64,000 nucleotides of DNA from Thermococcus sp. CX2 (GTDB taxonomy: Archaea > Methanobacteriota_B > Thermococci > Thermococcales > Thermococcaceae). The stretch covers positions 186,001 to 250,000 of the forward strand of contig NZ_SNUQ01000001.1 in the NCBI RefSeq assembly GCF_012027555.1, given 5' to 3'. A program made the position numbers and the translations under genes. Under the pieces are notes generated by a model. It saw only the letters and a list, made by a program, of their open reading frames with translations, searched no databases and had not been told where the DNA came from. Positions 24,274 through 33,227 of this stretch are shown piece after piece (the first letter of the stretch is position 1; the number at the start of each line of letters is the position of its first letter).

Positions 24274-26877
24274 ATGAGTGGGGAGAGGATAAGATACGCC
24301 GAGAGAGAATACGCGGACGAGGAGATATTCAAGATACTGAGCGAGCCGGTTAGGGAGTGGTTCAAGAGAAAGTTCGGCACCTTCACCCCGCCCCAGCGCT
24401 ATGCGGTCATAGAGATACACAAGGGTGAGAACGTTCTCATATCCTCCCCGACGGGCTCAGGAAAGACTCTCTCCGCTTTTCTCGCTGCCATAAACGAGCT
24501 CATCCTCCTCGCCAAGGAAGGAAAGCTGGAGGACAAAATCTACGTCCTCTACGTTTCACCCCTCCGTGCGCTGAACAACGACATAAAGCGGAACCTTGAG
24601 GGGCCTCTCGCGGAGATAAAGGAAGTGGCAAAAGAGCTTGGCTACGAGCTGCCGGAGATAAGGGTCGGCATAAGGACGAGCGACACCTCAAGCTACGAGA
24701 AGAGCAAGATGGTGAGGAAGCCGCCCCACATACTCATAACCACTCCAGAAAGCCTCGCCATAGCGCTCAACGCGCCGAAGTTCCGCGAGAGGCTGAGAAC
24801 TGTAAAGTACCTCATCATCGATGAGGTTCACGCCTTGGCCGAGAACAAGCGCGGTTCTCACCTGGCGTTGAGCATCGAGCGCCTGGCAAATCTCGCCGAT
24901 AGTGAATTCGTCAGGATAGGCTTGAGCGCTACAATTCACCCCCTCGAGGAAGTCGCCAAGTTCGTTTTCGGCTTCGACGATGAGGGCAAACCGAGGCCGG
25001 GCCTAATAGTTGACGTCAGCTTCGCCAAAGAGACCAGAATATGGGTCGAGAGCGTCGTCGAGGATTTGATTTACACGGACGCTGGAACCCTGAGCGACGC
25101 CCTCTACAAACGCCTCGCCGAGCTGATAAGGGAACATAGAACGACGCTAATCTTCACCAACACGAGGAGCGGTGCCGAGAGGGTGGCCTTCAACCTGAAG
25201 AAGCGCTATCCGGAGTTTGAAGGGCTGATCGAAGCTCATCACTCAAGCCTTTCGCGAGAGGTTCGTCTGGACGTCGAGGAGAAGCTAAAGAGGGGTGAGC
25301 TGAAGGCTGTTGTCACTTCGACAAGTTTAGAGCTCGGCATTGACATCGGTACAATAGATTTGGTTGTCCTCATCGGTTCGCCAAAGAGCGTCAATAGAGC
25401 ATTGCAGAGGATTGGAAGGGCCGGCCACAGGCTTCACGATGTGAGCAAAGGCGTCATTTTGGCCCTCGACAGGGACGATTTGGTTGAGGTTACCGTTTTG
25501 GCGCACAACGCGAGGAATAGAAGACTCGACAGGGTCAGAATCCCGAAGAATCCGCTCGACGTTCTGGTTCAGCACCTCCTTGGAATGGCGCTGAATCAGG
25601 TCTGGGAGGTTGATGAGGCTTACAAACTCGTGAAGAGGGCTTATCCCTTCCACGATTTGCCCTTCAACGATTTTATGAGCGTTCTGAAGTATCTGGCGGG
25701 AGAATACGCTGGCCTTGAGGAGAAGAAAGTCTACGCAAAGATATGGCTTGAGGACGGTAAGTTCGGAAGGCGCGGTAAGATGACAAGGGCTATCTACTAT
25801 ATGAACGTCGGCACCATTCCAGACGAGGCCAAAATCCGCGTTTACACGATGGACAAGAAGCTGATAGGAACGGTAGAGGAGGAGTTCGCCGAGAGACTCA
25901 TGCAGGGGGACATCTTCGTATTGGCTGGAAGGACTTACGAGTTCATCAAGAGCAGGGGCAACAAGATCTACGTTATCCCGCGCGAGGGCGCGAGGCCAAC
26001 GATACCGGCGTGGTTCTCGGAGATGCTCCCGCTGAGCTTTGACCTTGCCCTGGATGTCCAGAGATTTAGGAGGGAAGTCAAGAACCTTCTAGACAAGGGG
26101 AACGCAAAGTCCCTTCTTATGAAGAAGTACGGCATAGATGAAAGAGCCGCGAGAGCAATTTTAGCCTACTTCCGTGAGCAGGCACGCTATTCGGTGATTC
26201 CGGACGACGGCACGGTTCTCGTTGAGGAGGTCCTTGGCGAGAAGAGGAACCGCTATTTCTTCCACACGCTCATCGGGAGGAGGGCAAACGACGCTCTAAG
26301 CAGGGCCTTTGCCTATCTCGTGAGCAAGTGGAAGGGCTGTAACGTCGGGATAGCGATAAACGACAACGGCTTTGTCCTTCTCCTGCCAGCAGACAAAAGA
26401 CTGAGCGAGGAGGATATTAAAGCCCTCTTCGAGATTGAAGACTTGAGGGAGACGCTGAGGAAAGCCCTCGACAACACGGAGCTGTTGAAGAGGAGGTTTA
26501 GACACGTTGCCAATCGCGGACTGCTCATTTTAAGGCGCTACATCGGGAGGAGCAAGAGGCTCGGCAGGCAGCAGGTCATGGCCGTTGCGCTCCTCAAGGT
26601 GCTCAAGGAGAACTATCCAGACTTTCCCCTTCTTAAAGAGGTGTATCGCGAGATAATGGAGGACAAGATGGATGTGGAAAGTGCCGAACTCTTCCTGAGC
26701 TGGGTTCGGGAGGGCAAAGTTAAGGTCGTAATCGAACACAACGAGCTGCCAAGCCCCTTCGCCTTCAACCTGGAGGCTATCGGCTCGAGCGACGTCGTTT
26801 TGATGGAAGACAGAAGGGAGCTCATCAAGCAGCTGCACAGGAGAATAATGGCAATGATAGAAGGGGCCTCAGGGTAG
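24274..26877 (+). CDS. Lhr-type ATP-dependent helicase (aLhr2)
   Basis: 867 residues. The superfamily-2 helicase core has ISSPTGSGKTLSAFLA (Walker A, ~residue 58), YLIIDEVHALAE (DEVH, ~180), GLSATIHP (motif III, ~220), TLIFTNTRSGAERVAF (motif IV) and RALQRIGRAGHR (motif VI, ~375). A winged helix and the ~450-residue Lhr core C-terminal region follow. The length matches archaeal aLhr2. Archaeal Lhr enzymes unwind RNA:DNA and DNA duplexes and are implicated in repair and RNA metabolism. A TATA box (AGTTTAAAAAT, ~24242) lies close to ATG 24274, implying a short or absent leader. Confidence 0.93.
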   Translation: MSGERIRYAEREYADEEIFKILSEPVREWFKRKFGTFTPPQRYAVIEIHKGENVLISSPTGSGKTLSAFLAAINELILLAKEGKLEDKIYVLYVSPLRALNNDIKRNLEGPLAEIKEVAKELGYELPEIRVGIRTSDTSSYEKSKMVRKPPHILITTPESLAIALNAPKFRERLRTVKYLIIDEVHALAENKRGSHLALSIERLANLADSEFVRIGLSATIHPLEEVAKFVFGFDDEGKPRPGLIVDVSFAKETRIWVESVVEDLIYTDAGTLSDALYKRLAELIREHRTTLIFTNTRSGAERVAFNLKKRYPEFEGLIEAHHSSLSREVRLDVEEKLKRGELKAVVTSTSLELGIDIGTIDLVVLIGSPKSVNRALQRIGRAGHRLHDVSKGVILALDRDDLVEVTVLAHNARNRRLDRVRIPKNPLDVLVQHLLGMALNQVWEVDEAYKLVKRAYPFHDLPFNDFMSVLKYLAGEYAGLEEKKVYAKIWLEDGKFGRRGKMTRAIYYMNVGTIPDEAKIRVYTMDKKLIGTVEEEFAERLMQGDIFVLAGRTYEFIKSRGNKIYVIPREGARPTIPAWFSEMLPLSFDLALDVQRFRREVKNLLDKGNAKSLLMKKYGIDERAARAILAYFREQARYSVIPDDGTVLVEEVLGEKRNRYFFHTLIGRRANDALSRAFAYLVSKWKGCNVGIAINDNGFVLLLPADKRLSEEDIKALFEIEDLRETLRKALDNTELLKRRFRHVANRGLLILRRYIGRSKRLGRQQVMAVALLKVLKENYPDFPLLKEVYREIMEDKMDVESAELFLSWVREGKVKVVIEHNELPSPFAFNLEAIGSSDVVLMEDRRELIKQLHRRIMAMIEGASG

Positions 26878-27573
26878 GGAAATCACGCGGTCGTGGAAGA
26901 CCACCATCCCGTGGTCTGTGATTTCGTACGGCCTCATACTTCCGTCAAAGCCGCTTCCCCTGAATTTAGTTATCCTGATGCCCATGGAGAGATTCCCGTG
27001 AATATCGAACATCTTGAGCTCAATCACTCCGCTCACAAGGTACTCCTCGACGTCGGTTTGTTGAAGTTCTGAGGTCAGCAGGACGGTAGCTTTCATCCTG
27101 GACATGGTTTTAATAAAGGTCAGGAAAGCGCGCCTGTATTCGAGTTCCTTCGTCGTTGTGAGCTTGACCATCGTGATGGGATCAATGATTATTCTGCTGT
27201 AGTACTTGAAGCGGAACTGTTCCTTTATGGCTGCTATCATCTTTTCTATGCCATCGGCAAATGATTCAAAGAAACTGTCTACGAGAACATATCTATCCGC
27301 GGTGGGGGTGGCGTCGATTAGTGTAAACCTCGGATTGTTCAGGTCAAAGCCCAGCCTTGCCATATCCACCCTGAGGTTGTCGGCCGGCTCCTCAAGGGTC
27401 ACGTAGAGCACGTTCTCACCGTTGGCTACGCCTGCCATGGCAAAGTGCATCGCAAGCGTTGTCTTTCCAGTTCCTGGGGCTCCCTTGACTAGGTATGTTC
27501 TACCAGGAATGAGACCCCCATTTAGCATTGCATCGAGCCCGGGAATACCAGTTGATATCCGCGTGTTCTCCAT
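26869..27573 (-). CDS. KaiC-like RecA-superfamily ATPase (single domain)
   Basis: 234 residues, a single KaiC/RadA-type domain. GIPGLDAMLNGGLIPGRTYLVKGAPGTGKTTLAMHF (Walker A, ~residue 33) is followed by the catalytic Glu pair in VLYVTLEEPADNLRVDM, and Walker B lies in YYSRIIIDPITMVKL (~130). The C-terminal MGIRITKFRGSGFDGSMRPYEITDHGMVV is the KaiC family end. Such stand-alone KaiC proteins are abundant in Thermococcales and have been tied to signal transduction or gene regulation; the role here is unknown. It overlaps the convergent helicase end by 9 bases. A perfect inverted repeat lies upstream of its promoter. Confidence 0.88.
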   Translation of the reverse strand: MENTRISTGIPGLDAMLNGGLIPGRTYLVKGAPGTGKTTLAMHFAMAGVANGENVLYVTLEEPADNLRVDMARLGFDLNNPRFTLIDATPTADRYVLVDSFFESFADGIEKMIAAIKEQFRFKYYSRIIIDPITMVKLTTTKELEYRRAFLTFIKTMSRMKATVLLTSELQQTDVEEYLVSGVIELKMFDIHGNLSMGIRITKFRGSGFDGSMRPYEITDHGMVVFHDRVISLP

Positions 27574-27640
27574 GTCTCGCTCCCTAATCTAACTCTCCCC
27601 AAAGGAATATAAGAACCTTTCGAGCTTCGGCAAATCTCAA

Positions 27641-27664
27641 GATACTTACATCTTGATAAGTATC
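27641..27664 (-). promoter_or_regulatory. Inverted repeat upstream of the KaiC-like gene promoter
   Basis: GATACTTA (27641-27648) and TAAGTATC (27657-27664) form a perfect 8-base inverted repeat with an 8-base spacer. GATACTT occurs again at 27692. The predicted TATA box (TTCTTATATTCC on minus, ~27603-27614) is about 30 bases further downstream, so the dyad is in an activator-like position for the KaiC gene. Confidence 0.4.
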
Positions 27665-27753
27665 CCATAGTTAGGAGAAAATTCATCATCAGATACTTCG
27701 GCCGAGAAACTTAACTTGGCACCACTCAGCTCGATGATGAAAAAAGAAGAAGT

Positions 27754-29604
27754 CTAAATCCCTAGTACCTTAATCACGAACGCCAGCAGGTCAGTCAATT
27801 CTCTCGCCCTCGTCTCTGGCGAAGCTCCCATGTGGCCGCTCTTGGTCTCGACGCGCAGATAAACGGGCGCTCCGACTTCTTTGAGCTTCATGAAGAACTT
27901 GAGCGCGTGCGCTGGATGAACCCTGTCATCATATAAGCCCGTGTAAAGGAGTGTCGGCGGATATTTCTGCTCTTTAACGTTATGGTAGGGCGAGTATTTG
28001 AGCAGGAACTCCCTGTCCTTCGGATCGTCGGGGTTGCCGTACTCAGGGACCCAAACGCTGCCGATGTAGAGCTTGTGGAAGCGACGCATGTCAATGACGG
28101 GATAGCCTATCAGCGCCGCGTCCATGACGTCCGGCCGCTGGACGAGCGTCGCTGAGACGAGCAGCCCGCCATTGCTCCTGCCCCATGCGGCCACTTTGTA
28201 ACCTTCGGCCTTGAGCTTGCCGAGAACGGCTATGAAGTCGTCGAAGACGTTCTGCTTGTTCTCCCTCATTCCGGCGCGGTGCCACTCCTCACCGTACTCG
28301 CTGCCGCCCCTCAGATTTGCCATGGCGAAGGTTCCACCCCTTCTTATGAAAGGTATCACCTGCGGGAAGAACCTCGGGGTCAGGGAAATGTTGAAGCCGC
28401 CGTAGCCGAAGACCCATACTCTCTTTTCGTCCTTCTCACCCTTGACGATGAAGTAGTGAACCTTTGTGCCGTCCTTAGAGGTTGCAAAGTCCTCCTCCAC
28501 CTTAAAGCTTCCCTTAACCTTTACCTCATCGAGGAGCTCAAGCCTTCCATCGAAGCGGTAGAGCCTGTAGGGAACGGTGAAGCTCTCGTACCTGAGCAGG
28601 ACCTGCTTCCCGTCTGAATCGGCCGGGTAGACGCTTCCCGGGAGGTCGAAGGTTATCTCCTCTAAAAGCTCCCCATCGAGCGAATATACCTCAAGCCTGT
28701 GGCTTGCATGGACCAGCCTTCCCGTGAGAATCCTGTTGCTGACTATGACTGCCCACTCAATTGGGAACTCGCCTTCGGGGATTACCTCCTCAATTTCGCC
28801 GTCTCTGATTGCGATGACCTTTCCGAGGCCCTTCCCCTCGCGCGTGAGGACGTAGAGCGTTCCATCCACCACGTCAATAGGCTCCGCAGGAACCTCCGCG
28901 GAGTAAACCCTCTCCCACTTCTCCGGCTCGTCTATGGGGCCGAGGTAGATTTCGGCTTTGTTCCAGCCGAAGGTTACGGTGAGCATGGCGAACTTCCTCT
29001 CGGTGCTCTTTTTCAGGCTCATGAAGTAGCCCGAGCCAAGGCCTTCCCCGAAGACCATGCGCTCCCCGCTGGAGTCCCTGAAAAAGAGCCTCACTGCTGG
29101 CGGGTTCATCCCATCAGGCGTTTTCTCCTTCCTGTAAAAGCGCGAGAAGTAGTAGCCTTCGTCGATAAAGGCTATGTTCCACACCGACGGCTTAATCTCC
29201 TCGATGAGCTCCCCGCTCTCGAGATCGATTATCCTTGTTATCCCCTCGTCCGCCCCTCCAATGGAGAAGCTGTAGGCGAGCCTCTTTCCTTCGCTATCTG
29301 CCGTGAAGCCCTGCAAAAGCACTTCATCGCCGAGCTCTTCTTCAAGCTTTTTGGAATCGACTATCACATCACCGTCAAGCCACCTAATGACCTGCCTTCC
29401 GGCCTCGTTGATCATTACGAGCGTGCCCCGTTCGGTCAGCTTTGCCATTCTAACGATGGGCAGAAAGTAGAGCTCCTTGACCTCCGGGAAAAGCTCGTCG
29501 CTGAGTTCGCCGATGAACTCCCTAAAGCGTTTGTTCTCCTCTTCAACCAGCTTGAGAACACGCTCGTCCTGGAGGTTCTCCATCCAGACGTAGGGGTCCT
29601 CCAT
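27754..29604 (-). CDS. Prolyl oligopeptidase (serine peptidase S9A)
   Basis: 616 residues, the usual length for the archaeal enzyme. The N-terminal part (EDPYVWMENLQDERVLKLVEEEN) and the long beta-propeller precede a C-terminal alpha/beta-hydrolase domain. The catalytic triad is Ser in AAWGRSNGGLLVSA (~475), Asp in YTGLYDDRVHPAHAL (~560) and His in KSGHMGASPETRA (~595). It cleaves after proline in short peptides in the cytoplasm. GGTGATTTTC precedes ATG 29604, and a GTG three codons upstream is disfavoured. It is transcribed alone. Confidence 0.95.
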   Translation of the reverse strand: MEDPYVWMENLQDERVLKLVEEENKRFREFIGELSDELFPEVKELYFLPIVRMAKLTERGTLVMINEAGRQVIRWLDGDVIVDSKKLEEELGDEVLLQGFTADSEGKRLAYSFSIGGADEGITRIIDLESGELIEEIKPSVWNIAFIDEGYYFSRFYRKEKTPDGMNPPAVRLFFRDSSGERMVFGEGLGSGYFMSLKKSTERKFAMLTVTFGWNKAEIYLGPIDEPEKWERVYSAEVPAEPIDVVDGTLYVLTREGKGLGKVIAIRDGEIEEVIPEGEFPIEWAVIVSNRILTGRLVHASHRLEVYSLDGELLEEITFDLPGSVYPADSDGKQVLLRYESFTVPYRLYRFDGRLELLDEVKVKGSFKVEEDFATSKDGTKVHYFIVKGEKDEKRVWVFGYGGFNISLTPRFFPQVIPFIRRGGTFAMANLRGGSEYGEEWHRAGMRENKQNVFDDFIAVLGKLKAEGYKVAAWGRSNGGLLVSATLVQRPDVMDAALIGYPVIDMRRFHKLYIGSVWVPEYGNPDDPKDREFLLKYSPYHNVKEQKYPPTLLYTGLYDDRVHPAHALKFFMKLKEVGAPVYLRVETKSGHMGASPETRARELTDLLAFVIKVLGI

Positions 29605-29685
29605 GAAAATCACCGCTTTAACGTTATGAGAGAGACAATAAAAAGATTCCGTGGTGTTAAGTTGGGGGAGCTTAAAAGAGAAAGT

Positions 29686-30276
29686 TCAAGGCTTAACTGC
29701 CGCTTTCCAGCCACCCTCTTTTTCAACCACCCCAATCGCCAGCACGGGATGAGAGAACTCCAGCCTTAAGACTTTCTCAGCCAGTTCTTCGGCATTCGAA
29801 AAGCTCAGCTCCAGCTCTTCAATGCCATCGACGTTGTACGTCGCGGTAAAGAAGGCCTTCCCTTCCTCCAGCTTAATGGCTTTAACCCAGAGCTCTTCTC
29901 TGCCAACGAAGCCGAGCCAGCCCCTAGCTTTCCCGCACTCCACTATGGCAGCTATCCTCGGTGTGCTGTAGTCATCACGCTCGTAGTCGAGGGCGTCGAG
30001 GACATGGATCAACGCTTTTCTCGGGCTTTCCTCTTCGAGAGCCTGGGCTATAAAGACCGTCTGCAGTCCGTTGCTCACGACCGCGTAGTTTTCGAGCAGC
30101 TTCACAACGGGATAGCTCACGTAGGGGTTGTCAGTTTTAGTCTGGTTGGCTATGTAAATTTCGTTTCCCCGAATAACCGCCCTCCTGTTCGGGAAGGAGC
30201 GGGAGTTCAGGCGGTAGAAGGCGAAGGGCCTCCCGTTGTTTAGGCCCACGCCGAGCATTCTCCCGACGTATCTCAA
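29686..30276 (-). CDS. purO: Archaeal IMP cyclohydrolase
   Basis: 196 residues. PurO closes the ring of FAICAR to IMP, the final step of de novo purine synthesis, and replaces the PurH cyclohydrolase domain in archaea. The Ntn-hydrolase-like N-terminus YVGRMLGVGLNNGRPFAFYRLNSRSFPNR, with following IYIANQTKTDNPYVSYP and ALDYERDDYSTPRIAAIV, matches the family. Its start overlaps the purP stop by 4 bases. It is the last gene of thiC-purC-purP-purO, with 81 bases to the next gene. Confidence 0.95.
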   Translation of the reverse strand: MRYVGRMLGVGLNNGRPFAFYRLNSRSFPNRRAVIRGNEIYIANQTKTDNPYVSYPVVKLLENYAVVSNGLQTVFIAQALEEESPRKALIHVLDALDYERDDYSTPRIAAIVECGKARGWLGFVGREELWVKAIKLEEGKAFFTATYNVDGIEELELSFSNAEELAEKVLRLEFSHPVLAIGVVEKEGGWKAAVKP

Positions 30277-31205
30277 GTTACCACCTCCTTGAGGCGGTCC
30301 TCCTCGAGGGCGAGCTTAATCTCGCGCGCTATCCTCTCGCCCATGAGCATCGGCCTCTCCCAATAGAGGGCCGAGTACCAGTGTTTGGCATTGCTGCCGC
30401 CGTCTATGCGCGAGGCGAAGCCTATGCAGCGGAATTCACCATCGTAGGCGAAGTGGAGAGCGAAGGGACCTATGATGCCGGGAGGTTCAAGCTCTTCCAT
30501 GGCCTTGACGAAAGCCAATCCGTAATCGTAGAGCATTGGAATGAGCGACTCCCTCAGCGCTACGGCCTTGTTTCCCGCTATGGTGTAGGGGAGGGTCCTG
30601 AAGGGCCGCCTCTTGTTTGCGTCCGCGATGACCAGGCGCTCATCAACGCCAAAGAGCTCCAAACGGTTTAAAATCGGCGAATAGAAGAAGTGGACGTAGA
30701 GGTAAACGCCGTCTGTGAAGCGTTCAATCCTGTAGGGTTCGCTCAGGCCTTTGATCTTCTCCTCCAGTTCATAGCCGTAAGCCAAGAAGTGCCCGCTTCC
30801 GCCCCTCGGTCCCTCAAGGCGGACAAAGTAAAGCTCGTCTGGCTTAGCCTCTTCGGGCTCGATGACTTCAACCATCGGAATGCCGGCCTTTTTAAGGGCC
30901 CTATCCTGGAGCTCAAAGCTGGTTTCCCACTTGAGGAAACGCTTGTTGCCGAAGAACTTAGTGTTTGCTTCCTCGATGGCCTCTATGCCAAGGTAGGCCA
31001 CGAAAGAGCCGTGGGGTACGACGATGCCGTCATCACCGAGTACTTCCCTCATGTTTTCCGTTACGACGATTTCATCGACGAGCGGGATGGAGGAGTAGAA
31101 GGCCTTTCTATTCGATTTGACGTAGAGCCTCGTTCTGAAGCCCTCTTTCTTTGCCCCCATGAGTATCTGAAGGGAGGAATGGGAAGCTATGGTGGAGATT
31201 ATCAT
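30273..31205 (-). CDS. purP: FAICAR synthetase (formate-dependent), PurP
   Basis: 310 residues, an ATP-grasp-fold ligase that formylates AICAR with formate and ATP. It replaces the folate-dependent PurH transformylase of bacteria. The N-terminus (IISTIASHSSLQILMGAKKEGFRTRLYVK), VVPHGSFVAYLG, FVRLEGPRGGSGHF, FSPILNRLELFGVDERLVIADANKR and PPGIIGPFALHF are family motifs. At about 310 residues it is slightly shorter than typical PurP (~340-360), so it may be one of the paralogue types known in Thermococcales. It has 4-base overlaps with purC and purO. Confidence 0.93.
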   Translation of the reverse strand: MIISTIASHSSLQILMGAKKEGFRTRLYVKSNRKAFYSSIPLVDEIVVTENMREVLGDDGIVVPHGSFVAYLGIEAIEEANTKFFGNKRFLKWETSFELQDRALKKAGIPMVEVIEPEEAKPDELYFVRLEGPRGGSGHFLAYGYELEEKIKGLSEPYRIERFTDGVYLYVHFFYSPILNRLELFGVDERLVIADANKRRPFRTLPYTIAGNKAVALRESLIPMLYDYGLAFVKAMEELEPPGIIGPFALHFAYDGEFRCIGFASRIDGGSNAKHWYSALYWERPMLMGERIAREIKLALEEDRLKEVVT

Positions 31206-31861
31206 TCTACCACCTCCAGGAGCTCTTCCTGGCTCAAAAGCCTTCCACCCTTCATAACGCGCATCGTGTCGCCGCTGAGCTCGTCTATCACCAGAAGCTC
31301 TCCATTCAGCCTGCCGAACTCCAGCTTGAAGTCTATTAGCTCAAGCCCCTTTGCGGAGAAGAACTCCGCCAGGATTTCGGCGACCCTTTTCGTTACCTCC
31401 TTCATCTCCTCCAGCTCCCCTTCGCTCGCTATACCGAGCCGCAATATTGCTTCTTCGGTTATGAGAGGGTCGCCGAGCGAGTCGTCCTTGAGGGTGAACT
31501 CGACTATTCCCAGCTCTTGGAGGGACTCCACCCATCCGCTGTATCTCCTGAGGAAGCTTCCGTAAGCCTTGAAGCGGTATATAGTCTCCAGCGGAATCCT
31601 CTCTGCCTTCAGAAAGCGCGCCCTTCTCTCGTCAATCCGCTCGACGAAGTGTGTCCTTATCCCGTTCCTTTCCAGCAGGCTGAAGAAGAACTCCGTCTGC
31701 TTGAGAACTGCACTCCCCTTGCCCGGTCTCTCGCCTATCACCTCGTTGCCACCCGTGTCCTCTCTGCCGTCTTCGCCCAGCAGGGAGTCCTTGAAGTAAA
31801 AGACTAGATAAGGGCCATCCTCGTAAACGTCCTTCGTCTTACCGCGGTAGATGAGCCTCAC
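31202..31861 (-). CDS. purC: SAICAR synthetase
   Basis: 219 residues. PurC condenses CAIR with aspartate using ATP. Conserved blocks are YRGKTKDVYEDG (nucleotide loop), NEVIGERPGKGSAVLKQTEFFFSLL, PLETIYRFKAYGSFLRRYSG, LKDDSLGDPLIT, LIDFKLEFGRLNGELLVIDELSGDTMRV (metal and substrate binding). The length is normal for archaea. Its ATG overlaps the thiC stop (ATGA) and its stop overlaps purP, so it is translated as part of thiC-purC-purP-purO. Confidence 0.96.
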   Translation of the reverse strand: MRLIYRGKTKDVYEDGPYLVFYFKDSLLGEDGREDTGGNEVIGERPGKGSAVLKQTEFFFSLLERNGIRTHFVERIDERRARFLKAERIPLETIYRFKAYGSFLRRYSGWVESLQELGIVEFTLKDDSLGDPLITEEAILRLGIASEGELEEMKEVTKRVAEILAEFFSAKGLELIDFKLEFGRLNGELLVIDELSGDTMRVMKGGRLLSQEELLEVVE

Positions 31862-33147
31862 TCGGCCTCACCCGTCCTCAGCATGTCGTTGATGAGCTTT
31901 ATCGCGCATAAATCGCCGCACATAGAGCATGCCTCGGTCTTTGTCGGTCTCTCCTTCCTTATCTCGACGAACATCTCCTTGTCCTCGCTGAGCTCGAACT
32001 GCTTCGCCCAGTTCAGCCTTCCCCTCGCGAGGCTCATGAGGTAATCCTTCTTAAAATCGGCCTCGAAGCGCGTTAGATTGACGGCGTGGGCGGCTATCCT
32101 GGCGGCTATAACCCCCTCCCTCACGTGCTCGACAGTCGGGAGGCCAAGGTGCTCCGCTGGGGTGACGTAGCAGAGGAAGTCAGCCCCGTTTAGAGCGGCT
32201 ATTGCTCCGCCTATGGCCGCCGTGATGTGGTCGTAGCCTGGGAAGACGTCGGTAACTATCGGACCCAACACATAGAAAGGAGCGTTATCCGTGGCGATCT
32301 TGGCCAGCTTCACCTGGGCTGCTATCTGGTCTATCGGAACGTGGCCGGGCCCTTCAACCATGGTCTGAACTCCTGCCTCTCTGGCTCTCCTAACGAGCCT
32401 TCCGAGGGTGTAAAGCTCGGCTATTTGCAGTTCATCGCCAGCATCGGGCAGTCCACCAGGCCTCAACCCGTCGCCGAGGCTTAGGACGACATCGTACTCC
32501 CTGGCGAGCTCAAGGAGGTAGTCATAGTTCTTGTAGAAGGGGTTCTCCTCGCCCCAGTGAAGTATCCACGCTGCCAGAAACGTTCCGCCGCGGGAGACCA
32601 TGCCGACAATCCTCTTGGTTCTCTTCATCTTCTCGACGACCTCTTTTGTAACTCCAACGTGTATCGTCGTGTAGTCAACGCCGTCCCTGAAGTGCTTCTC
32701 CACAGCCTTCCACATGTCGTCCTCGGTCATCTCGATGATGGCCTTTCCTTTAGCCAGCATCTCCTCGGCGGCCTGGTAGATGGGAACGGTGCCAATGGGA
32801 ACGTCCACAGCCTTCATTATGCGCTTTCTTATTTCATCGAGGTCGCCGCCAGTTGAGAGATCCATTATGGTATCGGCGCCATATTTGACCGCGATCTTGG
32901 CCTTCTCTATCTCAGCTTCGACGTCTACTATGTCGCGCGAGGTGCCTATGTTGGCGTTGACCTTGACGCGGACGACTTCACCAACTGCAACGGGCTTGAC
33001 CCAATCGTGCCTCACGTTGCGGAATATGACGGTGTGGCCTTTGGCGACGCTTCTCCTCAGCTTTTCAGCACTTATCCCCTCGCGCTCCGCTATGAACTTC
33101 ATTTCCTCCGTAACTACTCCGCGCCTGGCTTCTTCAAGCTGGGTCAT
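31858..33147 (-). CDS. thiC: Phosphomethylpyrimidine synthase (HMP-P synthase)
   Basis: 429 residues. ThiC is a radical-SAM enzyme that rearranges the purine intermediate AIR into HMP-phosphate for thiamine. TTIHVGVTK, MVEGPGHVPIDQ and GYDHITAAIGGAIAA are hallmark blocks, and the C-terminal CSMCGDLCAIK holds the Cx2Cx4C [4Fe-4S] cluster of the family. GGTGGTGGCA precedes ATG 33147, and an upstream in-frame start lies in the promoter. It is the first gene of an operon with purC, purP and purO, divergent from thi4. Confidence 0.96.
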   Translation of the reverse strand: MTQLEEARRGVVTEEMKFIAEREGISAEKLRRSVAKGHTVIFRNVRHDWVKPVAVGEVVRVKVNANIGTSRDIVDVEAEIEKAKIAVKYGADTIMDLSTGGDLDEIRKRIMKAVDVPIGTVPIYQAAEEMLAKGKAIIEMTEDDMWKAVEKHFRDGVDYTTIHVGVTKEVVEKMKRTKRIVGMVSRGGTFLAAWILHWGEENPFYKNYDYLLELAREYDVVLSLGDGLRPGGLPDAGDELQIAELYTLGRLVRRAREAGVQTMVEGPGHVPIDQIAAQVKLAKIATDNAPFYVLGPIVTDVFPGYDHITAAIGGAIAALNGADFLCYVTPAEHLGLPTVEHVREGVIAARIAAHAVNLTRFEADFKKDYLMSLARGRLNWAKQFELSEDKEMFVEIRKERPTKTEACSMCGDLCAIKLINDMLRTGEAE

Positions 33148-33182
33148 TGCCACCACCGTGTATAACAAAGTTTTTAAATTTC

Positions 33183-33195
33183 AAAACTCAGTTTT
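33183..33195. promoter_or_regulatory. Palindrome in the divergent thiC/thi4 control region
   Basis: AAAACT-C-AGTTTT (33183-33195) is a perfect dyad. It lies in the 80-base region between the thiC and thi4 start codons, overlapping or abutting the shared A+T-rich core (TTTTTAAATTTCAAAAC, 33171-33187) that supplies TATA-like sequences to both strands. A second perfect palindrome AGCTTATAAGCT lies at 33202-33213. A regulator here could control both thiamine branches. Confidence 0.4.
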
Positions 33196-33227
33196 CACCG
33201 CAGCTTATAAGCTTTGGGGTGGTCAGA

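Noticed and set aside
27675-27745. Two GATGATGA motifs in the KaiC/oligopeptidase intergenic region
   Set aside because: They lie on opposite strands and neither is followed by a D box after a 10-13 base guide, so not called as sRNA.
28699-29769. 356-residue open frame on plus strand
   Set aside because: It is antisense to the well-supported prolyl oligopeptidase gene, has no family resemblance and no binding site. Long antisense frames are expected in G+C-rich sequence with few stop codons.
33148-33227. TPP riboswitch before thiC or thi4
   Set aside because: Only 80 bases separate the two start codons and no THI-box (CUGAGA-type) motifs were found; a DNA-level operator is more likely.
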